Source: AP-15 sp963701815 (GTDB lineage: Bacteria > Pseudomonadota > Alphaproteobacteria > ATCC43930 > CGMCC-115725). Taken from it: 64,000 nt of DNA. The stretch is from positions 62,001-126,000 of the forward strand of contig CAVPBN010000031.1 in NCBI GenBank assembly GCA_963701815.1, in the 5' to 3' direction. The notes below the pieces were generated by a model. The model searched no databases and was not told where the DNA came from. It saw nothing but the letters and a program-made list of their open reading frames with translations. The translations under genes and the position numbers were made by a program. Below are positions 44,327-55,303 of the stretch, piece after piece. Within the stretch, counting starts at the first letter, position 1. Every line of letters starts with the position of its first letter.

Positions 44327-47287
44327 TCACCGCACCGAAAACACTTTCATCACCTCGTCGCCGAGGTGGTTGATGACTTTGACGGCGATGCGGCCGGAAG
44401 TGGGTTTGGGGAAGGGGCGGGAGGTGTCGCTGTTGAGGCTCGCCCAGGCTTCCTCGTCGATCTCGGCCTTGCAACGTCGTCTTCAGCGCCTTGTAGGGGT
44501 CGGTCGCGGCGCCGAGGAAATAGGCGTGGCGGACGAAGAAGCTTTCCTCGTTGTAGTCGGTGTCGATGAGCCACAAGGCGATCGTGTCGGGGCCGCCCGA
44601 TTCGATCTCGCCGGTCTGCGGCTTGAAGACATCGACGCCCTTGATCCTGACCTGGATCTGGTCGGCGCCGCGCCGCTTCCTGCATGATCTCGATGTCGGG
44701 CTCGCCGAAGACGACGAACAAATTGCCGGCGCCGGTGGTTTTCAGCTCGCCGGCCATGTGCAGGTCGGGGTTCATCCGCGCCTTCAGGATCGGGATGCGG
44801 CCGATGCGGTCGAGCTCCGCCGAGCGCGCGTCGAAATTGAAGGCGCAGGCGATCACCACGTCGAACCCGGCATCGGCCGCCTCGCGCGCGGCGTCGACGA
44901 GGTCCGGGCGCGACACGATGCCGAATTCGGGGCCGATCAGGATCGCGGCGCGGCGCTCGCGTCTCGCCGTCGCATGTAGCGCCCTTCGGCCGAGATCAAT
45001 TTGCCCGGGCCACGGCGTCAGCGCGGTGAAGGCGATGCGGTCTTCCTTGTGCGCCTGCTGCACCCCGGCGGCCTTCAGGTTTTCGAGCACCATCTGCCCG
45101 AAATCGCTCCTCGCCGCACTCCGCGCCGCGGCTCGGCGACGCTTCGTCGATCAGGCTGTCGTCGGCGTCGCCGGCGACATAGCGGTGCGGCGACAGGCTC
45201 TCGACCGTGAACGGCCCGGCGACGCGGATGCGCGAATTGTCGGCATAGGGCTTGTCGTAGAGGTATTCGAACTCGGCCTTGGCGGCGATCGAGGCGTCGA
45301 TCTCCTTCTGCCGGGCGATCCGCGCCTCCCACCATTCCGCGTGCAGCTTCTTCGCCTCATCCGGCCAGTCGGCGCCGGCCTCGCGCGGGATCTCCCATTC
45401 CTCCCACGGGTCAGCGGAGCCGGCGCTCGAGACGCGCCCCCTCGGGGTGCGCTCCTGCATGAGGTGGTCGTTGATGGTGCGAGGAAGGTCCTCATCCTGA
45501 GCCCGCCAGCGGCGTCTCGAAGGACGCGGAGCAGCTTGTCCTGAGCCTGTCGAGGGCGGCGTTGAGCCGGGCGCGCAGCGGCTCCAGCATCTCCTGCCAT
45601 TTCTCCCAGATCGCGTCGATCTCGGCATTGTTGGCGATCGATTTCAAGGTGATGTGCGGCACCCGCTCATAGACGAAGCCCTGGCGGATGTCGCCGCGCG
45701 TCGGCGCTCCTTCGGCGGCGTGCGGCTGACCTCGCCCTCCTTCGCTGCCCCTCGCGGGCTGTCGGCCAGCAGGTAATAGGGATAGCGCGCGCCCATGATC
45801 CGCGCCCGCGCCAGCGCCAGCGCGACGCGCGAGGTGTCGATCGTGATCCAGCGCCGGCCCCATTGCTCGGCGACATAGGCCGTCGTGCCGGAGCCGCAGG
45901 TCGGGTCGAGCACGAGGTCGCCGGGGTCGGTGGTCATGAGAATGCAGCGTTCGACGACCTTCGTGGCAGTTTGAACGACATAGATCTTTTGTCCATGAAG
46001 CTGCCAGATCTGGTATCCTCCCAAAAGTTGTTGATCGGAATGCACAGAGAAATCGTCGAAATATCGCTCGTACACGGAGATGTCTTGCCGCATACGACCC
46101 GATGCGGCTTGCTCTAATCAGGCGTGACATCCCATCTTGTGGTCGTTCCAACCGCGCTTTCGGGCCGGGCGAAATGTCCGTCCCTCGAAACGACGGAAAG
46201 CCATGCCGAGTCGTCACCGGTATCACGACCTTGCTGCTGACTGGTAAGGTGATCAGCTGCAGAAATCGACGCGCCCTCAGTGCAGCTCGCCGAGCTTTCA
46301 ACTCAGCCGTCGGCGAGCTGGCCGCCGAATGCCCATCGGGCATCTTCACAGCGGTAGTAGCGCTCCACCACGTCCTTCGCGACTTTCGCATAAACAGTGG
46401 CTCGAAATTTAAGACGATTCGCGTTTTTTGGCAGTACCAAAGCACAAAATCGGTGACACCGGATAGAAATCGCAGTTGTCGCCGCGCTCGTTTTCTTGAT
46501 CGTGCACCTGTGCAACGAAATTGTCGTCACCAAACACCTCGTCCATCACCGCCCGCACGCGGTGCACGTTCTCGTCGCCGATCTGCACGAAGATCGAGCC
46601 GCTGTCGGCGAGGAGGTCGCGGGCGACGGTCAGGCGGTCGCGCAGATAGGTCAGGTAGGAGTGGATGCCGTCGCGCCAGGTGTCGCGGAAGGCCCTGACC
46701 TGCTCGGGCTCGCGGGTGATGTGGTCCTTGTTGCCGTCCTTGACGTCGCGGCTGGTCGTCGACCACTGGAAATTCGAGTTGAAGCGGATGCCGTAGGGCG
46801 GGTCGAGATAGATGCACTGCACCTTGCCGCGCAGCCCCTCGCGCTCGGCGAGGCTCGCCATCACCTGAGGCTGTCGCCGAGGATCATCCGGTTCGACCAG
46901 TTGGCGTCGTGCTGGTAGAACTCGGTCAGACGCCTCCTTGTCGGGCAGGCCGTTGAAATCGGCGAAGAGGTCCGGCATCGGCGGCGCCGGCCTCGGCGCG
47001 CCGCTCGCTGCTCTGCCGCAACAGGTCGTCGATCAGGACCTTCGGGTGCACCTTCTCCTGGATGTAGAGCGGCGGCGCCTGGACGATCAGGTCGGACCAG
47101 TCCTGCTCGTCCTTGCCGCGCCAGACGAGCTGCGGGTCGAGGTCGCGGTTGCGCCGCTCATAGGCGAGCCGGATCGGCGTCTTGTCCTTCTCGTCCATGA
47201 CCGGCTCGAGCTCGGCGGTCGGGATGTTGCGGCGCTTGTCCTGGTGCCGCAGCGCCTCGACCTGGAAATCTCCCTACTGCGTGCCAT
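44327..47287 (-). pseudogene. type III-like adenine-specific DNA methyltransferase (Mod), multiply frameshifted
   Basis: Conserved blocks appear in order in different frames: the N-terminal NIPTAELEPVMDEKDKTP and LDPQLVWRGKDEQDWSDL; the catalytic CIYLDPPYGIRFNSNFQWS (DPPY); FRGTDISPGPKARLERPQDG; the AdoMet-binding LVLDPTCGSGTTAYVAEQWG; and the C-terminus KVINHLGDEVMKVFSVR ending at 44327. The intact protein would have about 950-1000 residues and methylate adenine in a non-palindromic site. Frames change at least seven times, mostly by single insertions. A palindromic repeat at 45426-45522 interrupts the region after RARLNAAL. It is the last gene of the island. Confidence 0.82.
45426..45522 (-). 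repeat. palindromic repeat inserted inside mod
   Basis: CTCGAGACGC near 45426 faces GCGTCTCGA at 45512-45520, with CCTCATCCTGAG inside. Flanking Mod sequence is conserved on both sides (RARLNAAL before, WEEWEIPREAG after), so the element lies within coding sequence. Confidence 0.68.
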
Positions 47288-47323
47288 GTGCTTCGTTTCC
47301 TTTTCAGGTCCAGGAGCGCGGCG

Positions 47324-47756
47324 TTATGAGCCAGGCTCAGGATTGGCCGCCCGCAGCCGCGCCGGCCAGTTCGCTCGATGACGTCGAGGGCCGCGCGCAG
47401 CTCGTCTCGTCGACGGCACAGGGGGTGCTTCGTCGGACGGGTAGCGATAGACGAAGCGCCCAATCGCTTCCAATTCTTGGCCGCGGCTACCAGCTCCTGC
47501 GATTTCAGGGATAACTTTTGGCAGCCGCGGCTCCCAATCTATCGAGCGCATGCGTCTTGCCGCCGCGCTTGACCCGCGAGCGTCAGGAAGCAACCCTTGA
47601 GCAGCTTTTCCAGCGCTTGCTGACAGTGGAAGGGGGCACTCGGACGCAGGGAAGGGACGGCCAGGAGAGCATTGGCGCAGCATCGCTATCGACCTCGGCC
47701 ACTTCGAGCCAGCGGTTCACCGCCTCCCATCGGGCGCGCGGGTCCGGCGCTTTCAT
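47324..47756 (-). pseudogene. HEPN domain protein (toxin partner of MNT), frameshifted
   Basis: About 144 residues. The start MKAPDPRARWEAVNRWLEVAE has GAGGAT just upstream. Across frame changes the HEPN fold can be followed: AFHCQQALEKLLKG-like (FHCQQALEKLLKGCFL), TLAGQA, KTHALDRLGAAAAKSYP, FVYRYPSDE and the final LRAANPEPGS. HEPN proteins of MNT-HEPN pairs are ribonuclease toxins whose partner inactivates them. The ATG overlaps the end of the MNT gene, and mod begins 36 bases after the stop. Confidence 0.75.
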
Positions 47757-48060
47757 CGATCCTCGGGCCATAGACGACGATCCCATCGAGGCGGCGGCTT
47801 CTGCGGCGAGGGTGTTGACGATGCGGCACTTGCGTCGGAACGTGCCTCCGGCACGGCATCAACGTATGTCGGCAGTCGGTACGATCCGGTACGCCTCCAA
47901 AGCCGTGCTGCCAATGTCAGCTTTCGGGCGGCGTGTCATCATCGACAATCACCAGCAGAGATCGACGTCGCTGTCCGGCGCGTGGCCTCGCCGCGCGCCC
48001 GCGAACCGAACAGGATCACCCGCTGCGGCTGAAATACGACCAGCCGGGTCGAGCAATTCG
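47753..48060 (-). pseudogene. MNT-type nucleotidyltransferase (antitoxin), frameshifted
   Basis: The minimal nucleotidyltransferase signature is legible: FQPQRVILFGSRARGEA, then DSDVDLLVIVDDDTPPE, giving GSx(n)DxD. It is followed by RRKCRIVNTLAAEAAA and GIVVYGP near the end. At least three indels separate these blocks. The 3' end overlaps the HEPN start by ATGA, the usual coupling of MNT-HEPN pairs, in which MNT adds AMP to the HEPN toxin. The 5' end is unresolved and runs into the GIY-YIG frame. Confidence 0.7.
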
Positions 48061-48312
48061 GGAGGCCGTCGGATTAGCGCCTCCTTCTTTTCTCGTGGCC
48101 AGCCTTTTATCTGACTCTCGGCAGCCACGGCATCATCGATGCGCTCGAAATGCTGATGAAAAACGAGGGTCACGGGTCTTCTTATGGCGGTATAGCCATC
48201 GAACGCGCCGGCCTGGTGCTCGGCGATGCGCGTTTCCAAGCGCGCTGCGCGTCGTGCCGACGTAGTACGAACCGTCGGCACAGCGAAGCATGGTAAACGC
48301 CAACGCGCTCAT
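48054..48312 (-). pseudogene. GIY-YIG nuclease domain protein, frameshifted
   Basis: About 85 residues beginning MSALAFTMLRCADGSYYVGTT (the YYVG half of the motif). After one extra base near 48237 it continues LETRIAEHQAGAFDGYTAIRRP and then AVAAESQIKGWPREKKEALI, with the catalytic Glu. This is the small stand-alone UvrC-like form. Its ATG overlaps the Res stop, so translation is probably coupled. Its exact 3' end cannot be set because the frame runs on into the MNT gene. Confidence 0.72.
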
Positions 48313-51300
48313 GCTGGATCGCCCGGCGACGGCGCGCTCGATCAGCGCGTCGAAATTGGCGGCGATCGCGTAGACCGATTCCCTGAACTCGGCGAAGGCC
48401 CAGCGGCCGAAGGTGCCGAGGTTGTTGACGCCCGGCACCCAATAAGCGTCCATCGTGTTGGCCTTGTCCTTGGCGTCCTCGCCGCGATAGCCCTTGATCT
48501 CGACGACGAGGTTCAACAGGTCGTCGTCGCCGCGGCCGTCATCGACCCGCACGATGAAGTCGGGCAGGTATTTCTTCGGCGTCGAGCCGAGCAGATACGG
48601 CACCTCGAAGCCGAGCCCCTGGTTCTTGACATAGGCGCGCACACGCGGGTTCGCCTCGGCGGCGCGGCAGAACTCGGCCTCCCAATCGCTGTCGCAGACG
48701 ACCCAGTTGACGTGAGAGCGGTCGTGCGCGGTCTGGAACAGCAGCGGTTTCGAGGTATCGAACCGGACATGCGCGGTCGAGCCGGCCGGGTTGTACGGAT
48801 CGAGCACCGCCTTGATCGGGTGCTCGCCGGCCATCGACTGCGGTAATCGCGGCTTTGATGCGCTCGCAGGCCCGGTCGGCAATGTCCTGGTAGATCAATT
48901 GCGCCGGGTAGGTGCCGCCGGAGCAGCGCAGATAGCCGCCGTCGAGCCATTCGCGGGCGATCCGTTTCAGCTGGTTGAACAGGTAGAGCTTGGGATCGTC
49001 GCCGGGATCGCGGAATTTGGTGCAGCAGCAGCCGGCGCGCGAGGTGGAACAGGATCGTCGACGGGCGCATGTCGGTCGAGATGCGCCAGGGTCAGCTCGA
49101 CGCCCTCGCCGATGATGCCCTGGTTCCTGGTGATCGAGGGGCCGACGAGGTCGGGGGTCAATTCCAGCACCGAGTCGCTGGTGAACTTCGCGGTCAGCCG
49201 CTCCTCGGGCAGTTCGACGCGATAGCCTTCGACCCGCGGGAACCGGATTTCCAGCGCGTCGCGGTCGGGCCGCACCGCCTCGACGCGCACGGTCTTGCGC
49301 GGCTTGGTCGGCGGCGCCACTACCGGCTTGGCGGTGAAGTCGAACGGGATGCCGAGCACGTCGGCGTATTCCGGGGGTGAACAGGCCCTCCTCGTTCAGA
49401 TCGTAGATTGCCGGCGCAGGCCGCGGCCGATCACCTGCTCGCACAACAGCTGGGTCCCGAAGGCGCGGACGCCGAGGATGTGGGTGACGGTGTTGGCGTC
49501 CCACCCCTCGGTCAGCATCGACGACCGAGACGACGCAGCGGATGCCTTCGCCGAGCTGGCCCGGCTTGCCGACCGTGTTCATGACCTCGCGCAGCAGGTC
49601 CTGGTCGCTGATCTTCTCGCCGGCGCGGGCGTCGCCGGTGCGCTGGACGAGATCGCGGCGAAACCGCTCGATCTCGTCGCCGGCCATGTCGCGGAACTCC
49701 TTGTCGAGCGCCTCGCCGGATTCGAGCTGCTCGCTGTCGATCAGCAGGGTGCGCGGCGCGGGGGAGGCGGTTCGCCGTATTCGATCATAATTGCGGAACA
49801 GCTCGAAGCGGCCGCTCGAGACCCAGCCGTCATCGCTCTCACGGACGAAGCCGGAGATGAAGTCGTAGACGAGCTTTGAGGTCGAGGTGTTGTTGCACAC
49901 GACGATGAAGACCGGCGGTACGTCGATGCCTTCCTCCTCCCACAGCGCGAAGGTCTTGGCGTAATGGCCATAGAGCGCTTCGAGCGCGGTTTGCAGTTCG
50001 TTCGGCAGGCTGAGGGGATCGAGTTCGCCGGATTTGCCGCGGCCCTTTTTCGGCATCTTCGGGCCGACATGCTTCCACAGCTCGCGGAATTTCGGCATCT
50101 CGCCGCCGGGGATGTTGTCGGCGATCGGCACCCGCGGCAATTTGACGATGCCGCATTCGATCGCGTCCATCAGCGAGAAATCGCTGACCGTCCACGGGAA
50201 TAGGGTGCCCTCGGCGTAGCCCGAGCCGCGCAGGAAGAACGGCGTCGCCGACAAATCATAGACGGCGGCAAGGCCGAGCTTGCGCTTGACGGTCTCGATG
50301 CCCGAGATCCACAGCCGCGCCGCCTCGTTGTTCTTTTTTGCTTCCTCCCTGTCTTCGCCCTTCAGCTTTTCGTCGTCCTCGGCCTGCGGTTTCTCGCGGT
50401 AGCAGTGATGCGCCTCATCGTTGAGGACGACGATGTTCTTCAGCCCCATCAGATCGCCGCAGGCGCGCTGCAGCATCTGCCCCTCGGTTTCGAGCGTGTT
50501 CAGCTCCGGCCCGCGGCCCTGGAGCAATGCCCGGCCGGTTCTCGACACTTCCATGCGCTCGCGGCGGCGAAAGGCGTGATAGTTGGCGATGACGATCTTC
50601 GCCCGCTCGATGTCGCCGAGCATGTCGGTGGGGACGAGCTCGCGCTCGCGGTAATAGCTGTTCGGATCGTTCGGCAGCAGCACGCGCAACCGGTCCTTGA
50701 TCGTGATGCCGGGGGTGACGAACAGGAAGGCGCGCGAGAAGCGGCTGCCGCCGGGGTGGCGCACCGCGTTGACCGCCTGCCAGGCGATCAGCATCGCCAT
50801 CACGGTGGTCTTGCCGGCGCCGGTGGCGAGCTTCAGCGCGATGCGCAGCAGCTCGGGGTTCGCCTCCTTGTTGGCGCCGCGAATGTGCGTCCAGATCCTG
50901 GCGCCGGCCGCCGCCCGATCCGAGGCGACCTCGGCGAGCCAGATCGCGGTCTCGACGGCTTCGATCTGGCAATAAAACGGGCGAAGGTTAGCGAATTGAT
51001 GATGCCGCCAATGCTGGAGCAGCCGCGCCGTCTCCGGCGTCACCTGCCACTGGTCCGGGTTCGGCAGGTTGCGCCAGGCGGCGACATAGCCGCGGATCTC
51101 GTTGATGATCGGGGTCGGGTTGTATTCCTGCTCTTCGGTCGACAGTCCGTCGCCGGCGGCAAGACCCAATTCGCCCTGACCTGTCGCGCGTCGACGCTTT
51201 TGCGGCTTCGGCACCGGCGTGATCAGCTCGGACCGGCGGCGGGTGTCGATGATGCGATTGGTCGGCTGGCCGTCGCCATCGAGTTCCCAATGCCGTGCCG

Positions 51301-51352
51301 GATACGCATAGGGCGAATTGAGAATCGGCCGCTCGAAAAAGCTCTCGACCAT
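48309..51352 (-). pseudogene. type III-like restriction subunit (Res), helicase-nuclease, frameshifted 3' half
   Basis: Start MVESFFERPILNSPYAYPAR; about the first 600 residues are in one frame. The helicase motifs are KLATGAGKTTVMAMLIAWQ (Walker A) and VLNDEAHHCYREK (DEAH), then YDLSATPFFLRGSG. After about 49520 several single-base indels split QVIGRGLRR, DVLGIPFDFTAKPVV and LARRLL-type blocks. The C-terminal nuclease has YLPDFIVRVDD and LVVEIKGYRG, a PD-(D/E)xK arrangement. It would translocate on DNA and cut when Mod is bound. Res is upstream of Mod, the reverse of the usual type III order. Confidence 0.83.
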
Positions 51353-51440
51353 ATTCCGTCCCGCCGTCTTTGCCGCGCGCCTGCAGGCAATATACTCAGA
51401 AGCTGTCAAGGAATTGGCGAAAGTGCGGTGCGCGAACATT

Positions 51441-51577
51441 CTGCGTCCTCAAGACGGCGCCTCGCGCCTCCTCGGGATGAGGTAATTTATTGATGGCATT
51501 GAGAAAACGCCTCATCCCGGCCTGCGCCGGAGCGGGCTCTGAGGAAGCCGCGAAGCGGCTGTCTCGAAGGACGCAAG
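51441..51577 (+). repeat. palindromic repeat, right flank of the restriction island
   Basis: A longer, slightly degenerate relative of the 44186-44288 element. It has GCCTCATCCCGG in the middle and ends CGAAGCGGCTGTCTCGAAGG, shared almost exactly with the left copy. It lies about 90 bases upstream of the Res start. Confidence 0.7.
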
Positions 51578-51623
51578 GCGCTGGTCCCGGCCTGACGGCG
51601 CTGCCGCAGGGCCTCGCGCGCGC

Positions 51624-52986
51624 CTATCTCGGCGGGTTGCGGCGCTGATCGCCATCGCCGTCGCCGGCGAGCGGCGCCGAGGCGAGACCCGGCAAGATCC
51701 GCCGGAACCGCCATCCGACCGCGATCGCGACCAATCCGGTCAGCAGAAAGAGCGCCGGAATGCCGACGCCGACGGCGAGCAGCGCGACGACGGCGACCGC
51801 GGAGACGACCATCGCCGCGGCATTGACGACATTGTTGGCGGCGATCGCCTGCGCCCGCCGAAAGCGCGGCGTCGCCGCCTGCAGCAGCACATAGAGCGGC
51901 ACGATGTAGACGCCGCCCGCAACCGCGATGCCGAAAAGGTCGCCGAGGATGCGCCAGTGCCGCGGCACGGCGAGGAACGCGCCGAGGCCGGCCAGGGTCC
52001 CGCCGGCCGCCGATGCCGGGCTCGCCAGCCACAGATCGATCGAGAACAGGCCGATGCCGAGCGCGCCCCACGGCACGGTGCGCAGGCTGAACGCACCCCG
52101 CAGAAGCCGGTTGCACAGCAGCGAGCCGATCCCGATCCCGAGCGAAAACACGGTCAGGAACAGGGTCACGACCGCCTCCTCGGCGCCGAGCGTGAACCGG
52201 ACATAGCCGGGGAACTGCGAGAGATAGAGGGCGCCGGCGAGCCAGAACCACGAGATCCCGAGGATCGCGCGAAACGGCGCCCTGTCGCGGGCGGCCTCGC
52301 GGGTGATCCGGGCGGTGGCGGCAAACAGGTTCCAGCGCGGCCGGTCGAGGCGAAGCGGCGGCGCCGGTCGGCGGGATCGCCAGGCTCGCGGCCCAGGCGG
52401 CGGCGGCGACGATCAGGATCAGCGCCGCGACCAATGCGGCGCCGTGACGGCCGGCGATCAGCACGCCGGCGACGGTGCCGAAGAGGATCGCCAGAAACGT
52501 GCCGGCCTCGACCAGCGCATTGCCGAGCACCAATTCGCCGGGCAGCAGGAGATCGGGCAGGATCGCGTATTTGAGCGGGCCGAAAAACGCGGCCTCGACC
52601 CCCATCGCGCACAGGAGCGCGAGCAGGACCGTCGTGCTGCCGGCGACGATGCCCGTCGCCGCGATCAGCATCAGCGGAATTTCGGAGAGCTTGATCAGGC
52701 GGATCAGCCGGGCCTTGTCGATCCGATCGGCCAGTTGGCCGGCGGTCGCCGAGCACAGAAAAAACGGCAGGATGAACAGCCCGCCGGCAAGCGGGATCAG
52801 GATCTGCGCCGACATCTGTCCGGCCAGGTCGGCGCGGTAGGCGATCATCAGCACCAGCGCGTTCTTGACCGCGTTGTCGTTGAACGCCGACAAAAACTGC
52901 GCCGCGAACAAGGGCCCGAACCGCCGCGAGGCGAGCAATGCCGCACTGCCCGCCGCGGCGTCGTGCTGCTGTCGAACCGTGGCCAT
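51624..52986 (-). CDS. MFS transporter, LplT-like, one frameshift at ~52356
   Basis: About 453 residues after removing one base near 52356. The start MATVRQQHDAAAGSAAL precedes RRFGPLFAAQFLSAFNDNAVKNALV, the signature of the LplT/lysophospholipid flippase branch. Helices before the break end at AWAASLAIPPTG; the correct frame continues LRLDRPRWNLFAA and includes VTLFLTVFSLGIGIGSLLCNRLL to the stop at 51624. The usual fused or adjacent acyltransferase is absent. It is divergent from pepF. Confidence 0.82.
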
Positions 52987-53102
52987 GCCTGTCTCTTTCG
53001 CATGTCCCGGCGTCCGGCGCGAGGACGGGCCTCCGGTCCCTGGCCCGGTACCACCGCTCACCCCATATCAGCAGCGATGGCGGCGGACGCGGAGGCGATC
53101 CT

Positions 53103-54898
53103 ATGGCGGAAACGGCGCAGCGAGCGGCAGGACGAGATCGGCACATTGCCGGAATGGGACCTGTCGGACCTCTATCCCGGGCGCGACAGCCCGCAATTGG
53201 CGCATGATTTGGCTCGCCTCGCCGAGGAAGCCGACGCGTTTAGGGCAGGTTGCGAGGGGCGCCTGGCCGCACTCTCCGGCATCGATTTCGCCGCCGCCGT
53301 GGCAACCTACGAGCGCTTGCAGGAGCAGGCCGGCCGGATCGGCAGCTATGCCTCGCTGACCCATGCCGGCAACCTCGCCGATCCGGAAATCGGCCGCTTT
53401 TTTCAGACCATGCAGGAGCGGATCAACGCGATTTCGACGAATCTGCTGTTCTTCAGCCTCGAGATCAACAAGCTCGGCGATGCCGAATTGGAGGCGAAGG
53501 CCGCCGATCCGGCGCTCGCCCGTTACCGGCCCTGGCTGCGCGACACCCGCGCCTTCCGCCCGCATCAGCTGGCGGACGACATCGAGAAATTATTGCACGA
53601 GAAATCGGTCGCCGGAGGCGCCGCCTGGACCCGGCTCTTCGACGAGACCCTCGCCGATCTGCGGTTCCCGTTTCGCGGCCGCGCGCTGACCGAGTCGGAG
53701 GCGCTCGATCTCTTGTCGGACCGCGATCCGGAAATCCGGCGCGAGGCGGCCGAGACCGTCGGTACGGTGTTGGGCGACCACGCCCGGACTTTTGCGCTGA
53801 TCACCAATACGCTGGCCAAGGACAAGGAGATCGAGGACCGCTGGCGGGGCTTCAAACGGCCGATCTCGTCGCGCAACCTCGGCAATTTTGTCGAGGACGA
53901 GGTCGTCGACGCGCTGATCGGCGCGGTGCGCGGCAATTACGCCAACCTGTCGCATCGCTATTACCGGCTGAAGGCCGGCTGGTTCGGGGTCGCGGAATTG
54001 CCGTTCTGGGACCGCAACGCGCCATTGCCCGACGACGACGACCGGCTGATCCCGTGGAGCGAGGCCGAAGCGACGGTGCTCGATGCCTATGGCGCCTTTT
54101 CGCCGGCCTTGGCGGCGGTCGGCCGGCGGTTCTTCGCCGCGCGCTGGATCGACGCGCCGGTGCGGCCCGGCAAGGCGTCCGGCGCCTTCGCCCATCCGAC
54201 GGTGCCGAGCGCCCACCCCTATCTGCTGCTGAATTACCAGGGCCGGGTGCGCGACGTGATGACCTTGGCCCATGAATTGGGTCACGGCGTGCATCAGGTA
54301 TTGGCCGGTCCGCAGGGCTATCTGATGTCGGACACGCCGCTGACCCTGGCCGAGACCGCCTCGGTCTTTGGCGAGATGCTGACCTTCCGGGCATTGCTGG
54401 CGCGCGAAACCGATCCGCGGCGGCGCAAGATCATGCTCGCCGGCAAGGTCGAGGACATGCTGAACACCGTGGTCCGGCAGATCGCCTTCGTCACCTTTGA
54501 AGAGCGGGTGCATGACGAGCGGCGCGAGGCCGAGCTGACCCCGGACCGGCTGTCCGAAATCTGGCTCGAGGTGCAGCGCGAGAGCCTCGGGCCGGCGATC
54601 CGCCTCGACGGCGTCTATCGCCATTACTGGTCGTACATCCCGCATTTCATCCATACGCCGTTTTACGTCTACGCCTATGCTTTTGGCGATTGCCTGGTGA
54701 ATTCGCTCTATGCGGTCTACGAAGACGCCCACCAGGGTTTTGCCGAGCGCTACCTCGATCTGCTGCGCGCCGGCGGCACCCTGCGCCACCGCGAATTGCT
54801 GGCGCCGTTCGGCCTCGACGCCGCCGACCCGGCATTCTGGTCGAAAGGCCTCTCGGTCGTCGTCGCGCTTCATCGACGAACTCGAAGCGCTCGGCTGA
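53103..54898 (+). CDS. pepF: oligoendopeptidase F (M3B), indel near each end
   Basis: About 597 residues. The zinc motif is in TLAHELGHGVHQVL (HELGH), and the N-terminal EIGTLPEWDLSDLYPG is conserved. The ATG at 53103 has GGAGG seven bases upstream, but one extra base near 53130 is needed to join MAETAQRAA to DEIGTLPE. The frame upstream of 53103 is incidental. A second extra base near 54864 hides the natural C-terminus SRFIDELEALG, which ends at 54898. The enzyme hydrolyses 7-17-residue peptides in the cytoplasm. Confidence 0.88.
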
Positions 54899-54996
54899 AC
54901 GGGCAAGCCGCGTCGCTGCAATGCGCAATCTGCGCACTCAATAGGGAGTGCCGGTTTGAGAGCTGGTGGATTGTAGACGAGCAAGCCGCACCAAGC

Positions 54997-55206
54997 TTAA
55001 CCCTCCAAGTCGCCGGGTTCGATCCCGAGCTGCTTGAGGATCGCGGAGAGCGTACCGCGCTTGAGGTCTGTAGAATGCCGACCTACTGACGTCCGGCGGC
55101 CTCGAAGTCTTACTTTGGTGTGATTTCTGCCCTCTGAAATCTCGATCGCCCAGCCCCTCCGCCGTGCAAGGCGGCGAAGTCGGCGGAGCAGCTCTTCGGA
55201 TTTCAT
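54997..55206 (-). CDS. hicA: HicA family mRNA interferase toxin
   Basis: 69 residues: MKSEELLRRLRRLARRRGW, then EISEGRNHTKVRLRGRR with the catalytic His, and LKRGTLSAILKQLGI. This is the double-stranded RNA-binding-like fold of HicA, which cleaves mRNA. It is transcribed away from hicB, with 97 bases between starts, whereas hicA and hicB usually run in the same direction. Confidence 0.88.
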   Translation of the reverse strand: MKSEELLRRLRRLARRRGWAIEISEGRNHTKVRLRGRRTSVGRHSTDLKRGTLSAILKQLGIEPGDLEG

Positions 55207-55258
55207 CTCGTCTCTTTTCCACGGCCCGCGGTCGCCAATATGTCAGACCGAACTTGTA

Positions 55259-55278
55259 ATCGGACAAATGTGTCCGAT
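55259..55278. promoter_or_regulatory. inverted repeat between hicA and hicB
   Basis: ATCGGACA-AATG-TGTCCGAT, a perfect inverted repeat with 8-bp arms, lies 26 bases upstream of hicB and 53 upstream of hicA. It is the likely operator through which HicB controls both divergent genes. Confidence 0.6.
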
Positions 55279-55303
55279 ATCCTCTCGCGAGGTAATATAC
55301 CCG

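Noticed and set aside
52303..53102. Long upstream extension of the pepF frame
   Set aside because: It is antisense to the LplT-like gene. A strong GGAGG site marks ATG 53103 as the start, in a frame joined by one indel.
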